A stretch of DNA of 64,000 bases from Mucor racemosus (taxonomy: Eukaryota; Mucoromycota; Mucoromycetes; Mucorales; Mucoraceae), in NCBI GenBank assembly GCA_027405735.1, contig JAPEHQ010000002.1, positions 1,364,001 through 1,428,000 on the forward strand. Direction: 5' to 3'. Below are positions 61,887-64,000 of this stretch, one piece after another. Position numbers and translations under genes: made by a program. The notes beneath the pieces are model-generated. The model searched no databases and was not told the DNA's origin. It saw nothing but the letters and a program-made list of their open reading frames with translations. Position 1 is the stretch's first letter, and each line of letters begins with the position of its first letter.

Positions 61887-63246
61887 ATGGCCTCAAGAAA
61901 ACCAACAGACGAAGATTATATAGACATTGATGATACATATGATGCAAATCAAGATGATGATGCTGGAAATGGAGGTTACGCTTGGGAAGAAGAATACAAG
62001 AGATCTTGGGATATTTTGCAAGAAGATTCAGAGGGTCGATTGAGTAGCGTAGTATCACAATTACAACAACAAAGAAAACGACGAAGGTAAGCACTAAAGC
62101 AATAGATATGATATTAAATTTAGTGGTTGCGTACTGATTTTATAAACAACAACAGATTATTAAAGGATACAGCTATTATACAAAGAGGTATCATTCGACA
62201 TTTATTCCTAGTTATCGACTTGTCAGAAGCAATGAATGAAAAAGACTTGAGACCTAGTCGCGTAGAGTTAACATTAACATATGCACAACAGTTTGTGATT
62301 GAATACTTTGATCAAAACCCTATATCCCAACTTGGCATCATTGTAACTAGAGATGGTATTGCCGAGAAATTAACAGAACTCAGTGGAAATCCAACTGATC
62401 ATATAAAAGCATTAAAATCAAAAAAGAATACTGAAACAAGTGGAGAACCTTCATTACAAAACTCATTGCAATTAGCTAGAGCAAGCATGCTTGGTGTGCC
62501 AAGTCATGGATCAAAGGAAGTGTTGTTCGTATTTGGTTCCTTGACTACATGTGATCCTTCTGATATTCATGAAACTATTGATTTGTTGAAAAAAGAGATG
62601 GTGCGAGTGAATATTGTGGGTCTTGCTGCAGAAGTACAAATTTGTCGATTACTATGTGAAGCAACAAAGGGCACCTATGGCGTTGTATTGAATGAAGCAC
62701 ATTATAAAGATTTATTATTTGAGGTAGTTCCACCTCCAGCAGTGTTGCCCAACAAAAATACATCGAATTTAGTGACAATGGGATTTCCTAGAAGATTAAT
62801 AGAGGATAATCCAAGTTTCTGTGTTTGGTAAGAAAGATGGGAGGGGGTTTTGCATTATGCATTGTGTGATTATATTAACATTTTGCTCTAGTCATTCAAA
62901 ATTAACATTAGGAGGGTATATCTGTCCTAGGTGTAAATCTAAAGTATGCGAATTACCAAGCGATTGCGATATTTGTGGGCTTACGCTTGTATCATCGCCT
63001 CATTTAGCCAGATCATATCACCATTTGTTTCCAGTTGATAATTTTGATGAAATCAAGAATAATAGTGGTCGTGAAACACATTGTTTCTCATGCTTGACAG
63101 AATTTATTGACAAGGCAGAAACTACAGGTAAATTTTCATGTCCAAAATGTGCTCAAGAATTTTGTGCAGAGTGCGATATTTTTGTCCATGAAGTGTTACA
63201 TAATTGTCCCGGTTGTTGGAGTGTTGGTCAAAAGAAAAAGACTTGA
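61887..63246 (+). CDS. SSL1: TFIIH core subunit SSL1 / GTF2H2 (p44)
   Basis: Structural and regulatory subunit of TFIIH that stimulates the XPD/Rad3 helicase in transcription and nucleotide excision repair; nuclear. Three exons give 408 residues: 61887-62086, 62156-62827, 62892-63246. After an acidic N-terminus with GYAWEEEYKRSWD, the Ssl1-like von Willebrand A domain spans about 70-250 (IIRHLFLVIDLSEAMNEKDL, PISQLGIIVTRDG, GSKEVLFVFGSLTTCDP, VNIVGLAAEVQICR). Then MGFPRR and a zinc region with YICPRCKSKVC and CDICG, followed by a C-terminal RING-like C1 domain (HCFSC, FSCPKCAQEFCAECDIFVHE, NCPGC). Every zinc ligand pair is present. Length matches orthologues (about 400-460). The start is the first Met of exon 1, giving the conserved acidic leader. 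Confidence 0.95.
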
Positions 63247-63433
63247 TTGTCTCGGATAATATTTCGTTATCAATCTCCAATCAATCAGTCAAGAAGTAAT
63301 TTGATCGAATGGCGTATATGTTGATCCTTTTTTTTTTTTTCTTTTGGTGGTTTTGTTGATGAAACGGTAGCAAATTTAGCTTTGTTTGTTTCTTGTTTTG
63401 TAACCCTTGTAGATACTATTTTTTTTTTTTTTT

Positions 63434-63439
63434 AATAAA
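63434..63439 (+). terminator. AATAAA polyadenylation signal of the SSL1 gene
   Basis: AATAAA directly follows a T-run about 190 bp after the stop and only about 74 bp before the next start codon, so the two genes are closely spaced on the same strand. Confidence 0.4.
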
Positions 63440-63512
63440 AGAAAAAGAAAAAGAAAAAACTAAATCATGAATCCCTTATCCTCTTGTATATTATACTCAC
63501 TCCTAAAATAAT

Positions 63513-64000
63513 ATGCTGGATACTTTGCCTTCAGAGCTATTACTCAATGTTATATCACTGATATCATGCCAAGACGTATCATCCGTAAGACTTACATGCA
63601 AATTTATGCGTACCTTTTGCGACCAACCTGTAAATTGGAAGTCCATTTATCTAAAGCCATCAACAGAACAAGAACTATGGAAACTAACAAAACTTAAAGA
63701 CATCATTGACCCACATGTATCTCACATTCAATCGATTCGTATTTGGGGTGTTCGAGATAATATTGTACAATATTTATTAAATCAATGTCGAAATTTAAAG
63801 CATTTGACAATATGTGGATGGACAACACTTTCAGACCACTGTCTAACGTTATTACCTTCTCAATCACTAAAGATCAAGACATTGAAACTAATTGGCTCAT
63901 CCCAGCAGACTAATTTTGTGTCTGTGGATGCATATACTCTGGGTAATCTATTATTACAATCACCTGAAATGACCAATCTTGTGTTAAGCTGTGAAATACA
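63513..64000 (+). CDS. F-box protein, probably LRR-type (partial, cut by window end)
   Basis: An open frame of at least 162 codons begins at 63513 and is still open at the window edge. The N-terminus is a canonical F-box: LDTLPSELLLNVISLISCQD, then VRLTCKFMRTFCDQPVNWKS. After it come leucine-rich segments (CRNLKHLTICGWTTLSDHCL, LKIKTLKLIG), which resemble LRRs of the Skp2/Grr1 type. Such proteins recruit substrates to SCF ubiquitin ligases through Skp1. The target is unknown. No intron is needed in the visible part. Confidence 0.85.
   Translation, partial: MLDTLPSELLLNVISLISCQDVSSVRLTCKFMRTFCDQPVNWKSIYLKPSTEQELWKLTKLKDIIDPHVSHIQSIRIWGVRDNIVQYLLNQCRNLKHLTICGWTTLSDHCLTLLPSQSLKIKTLKLIGSSQQTNFVSVDAYTLGNLLLQSPEMTNLVLSCEI

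Overview
The window is nuclear DNA from an AT-rich filamentous fungus, most likely an early-diverging one (Mucoromycota, probably Mucorales). The evidence is many short introns with GT..AG ends and compact genes that include families typical of early-diverging fungi and animals but missing from many yeasts: a SANT-SWIRM-JAMM histone H2A deubiquitinase, a CLASRP-type SR protein and seipin. There is also a class II DAHP synthase and a Ty3/gypsy element. The species cannot be named from sequence alone. There are no bacterial operons, rRNA, tRNA or CRISPR that I can see.

Layout. 1-3.6 kb: gene-free, with a CTCGAG-rich minisatellite and degenerate repeat sequence. 3.6-5.25 kb (+): class II DAHP synthase (shikimate pathway). 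5.25-8.5 kb: gene-free. 8.5-10.7 kb (+): NDT80/PhoG-domain transcription factor with polyglutamine tracts. 11.3-14.1 kb (-): MYSM1-like deubiquitinase, divergent from 14.9-18.1 kb (+): plasma-membrane P-type H+-ATPase. 18.8-20.9 kb (-): 4CL-like acyl-CoA synthetase. 21.7-25.4 kb (-): Bre4-like/aromatic-acid-exporter-family membrane protein. 26.6-47.1 kb: a tandem array of a ~1,616-bp unit, 12 full copies and one truncated copy, nearly identical and without convincing genes. 48.7-49.4 kb (+): complex I assembly factor NDUFAF2. 50.1-51.5 kb (+): seipin. 51.8-55.6 kb (-): three tightly packed genes, CLASRP-like, Yippee-like and an ABHD10-like hydrolase. 55.86-61.03 kb: a complete, apparently intact Ty3/gypsy LTR retrotransposon with identical 256-bp LTRs and a 5-bp target duplication. 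61.9-63.2 kb (+): TFIIH subunit SSL1/p44. 63.5 kb to the end (+): an F-box protein cut by the window edge.

The host genes are unrelated housekeeping, regulatory and membrane genes and do not form a pathway cluster. All multi-exon models were built by hand; splice phases add up to an open frame in each one, but none was checked against transcripts. The unusual part of the window is the repeat component. The 20.4-kb homogeneous satellite has diverged relatives of its sequence blocks around the DAHP synthase gene, in both orientations, which suggests a dispersed non-autonomous repeat family of which one member was recently amplified in tandem. The second point of interest is the young retrotransposon, whose single Gag-Pol frame ends inside its own 3' LTR.
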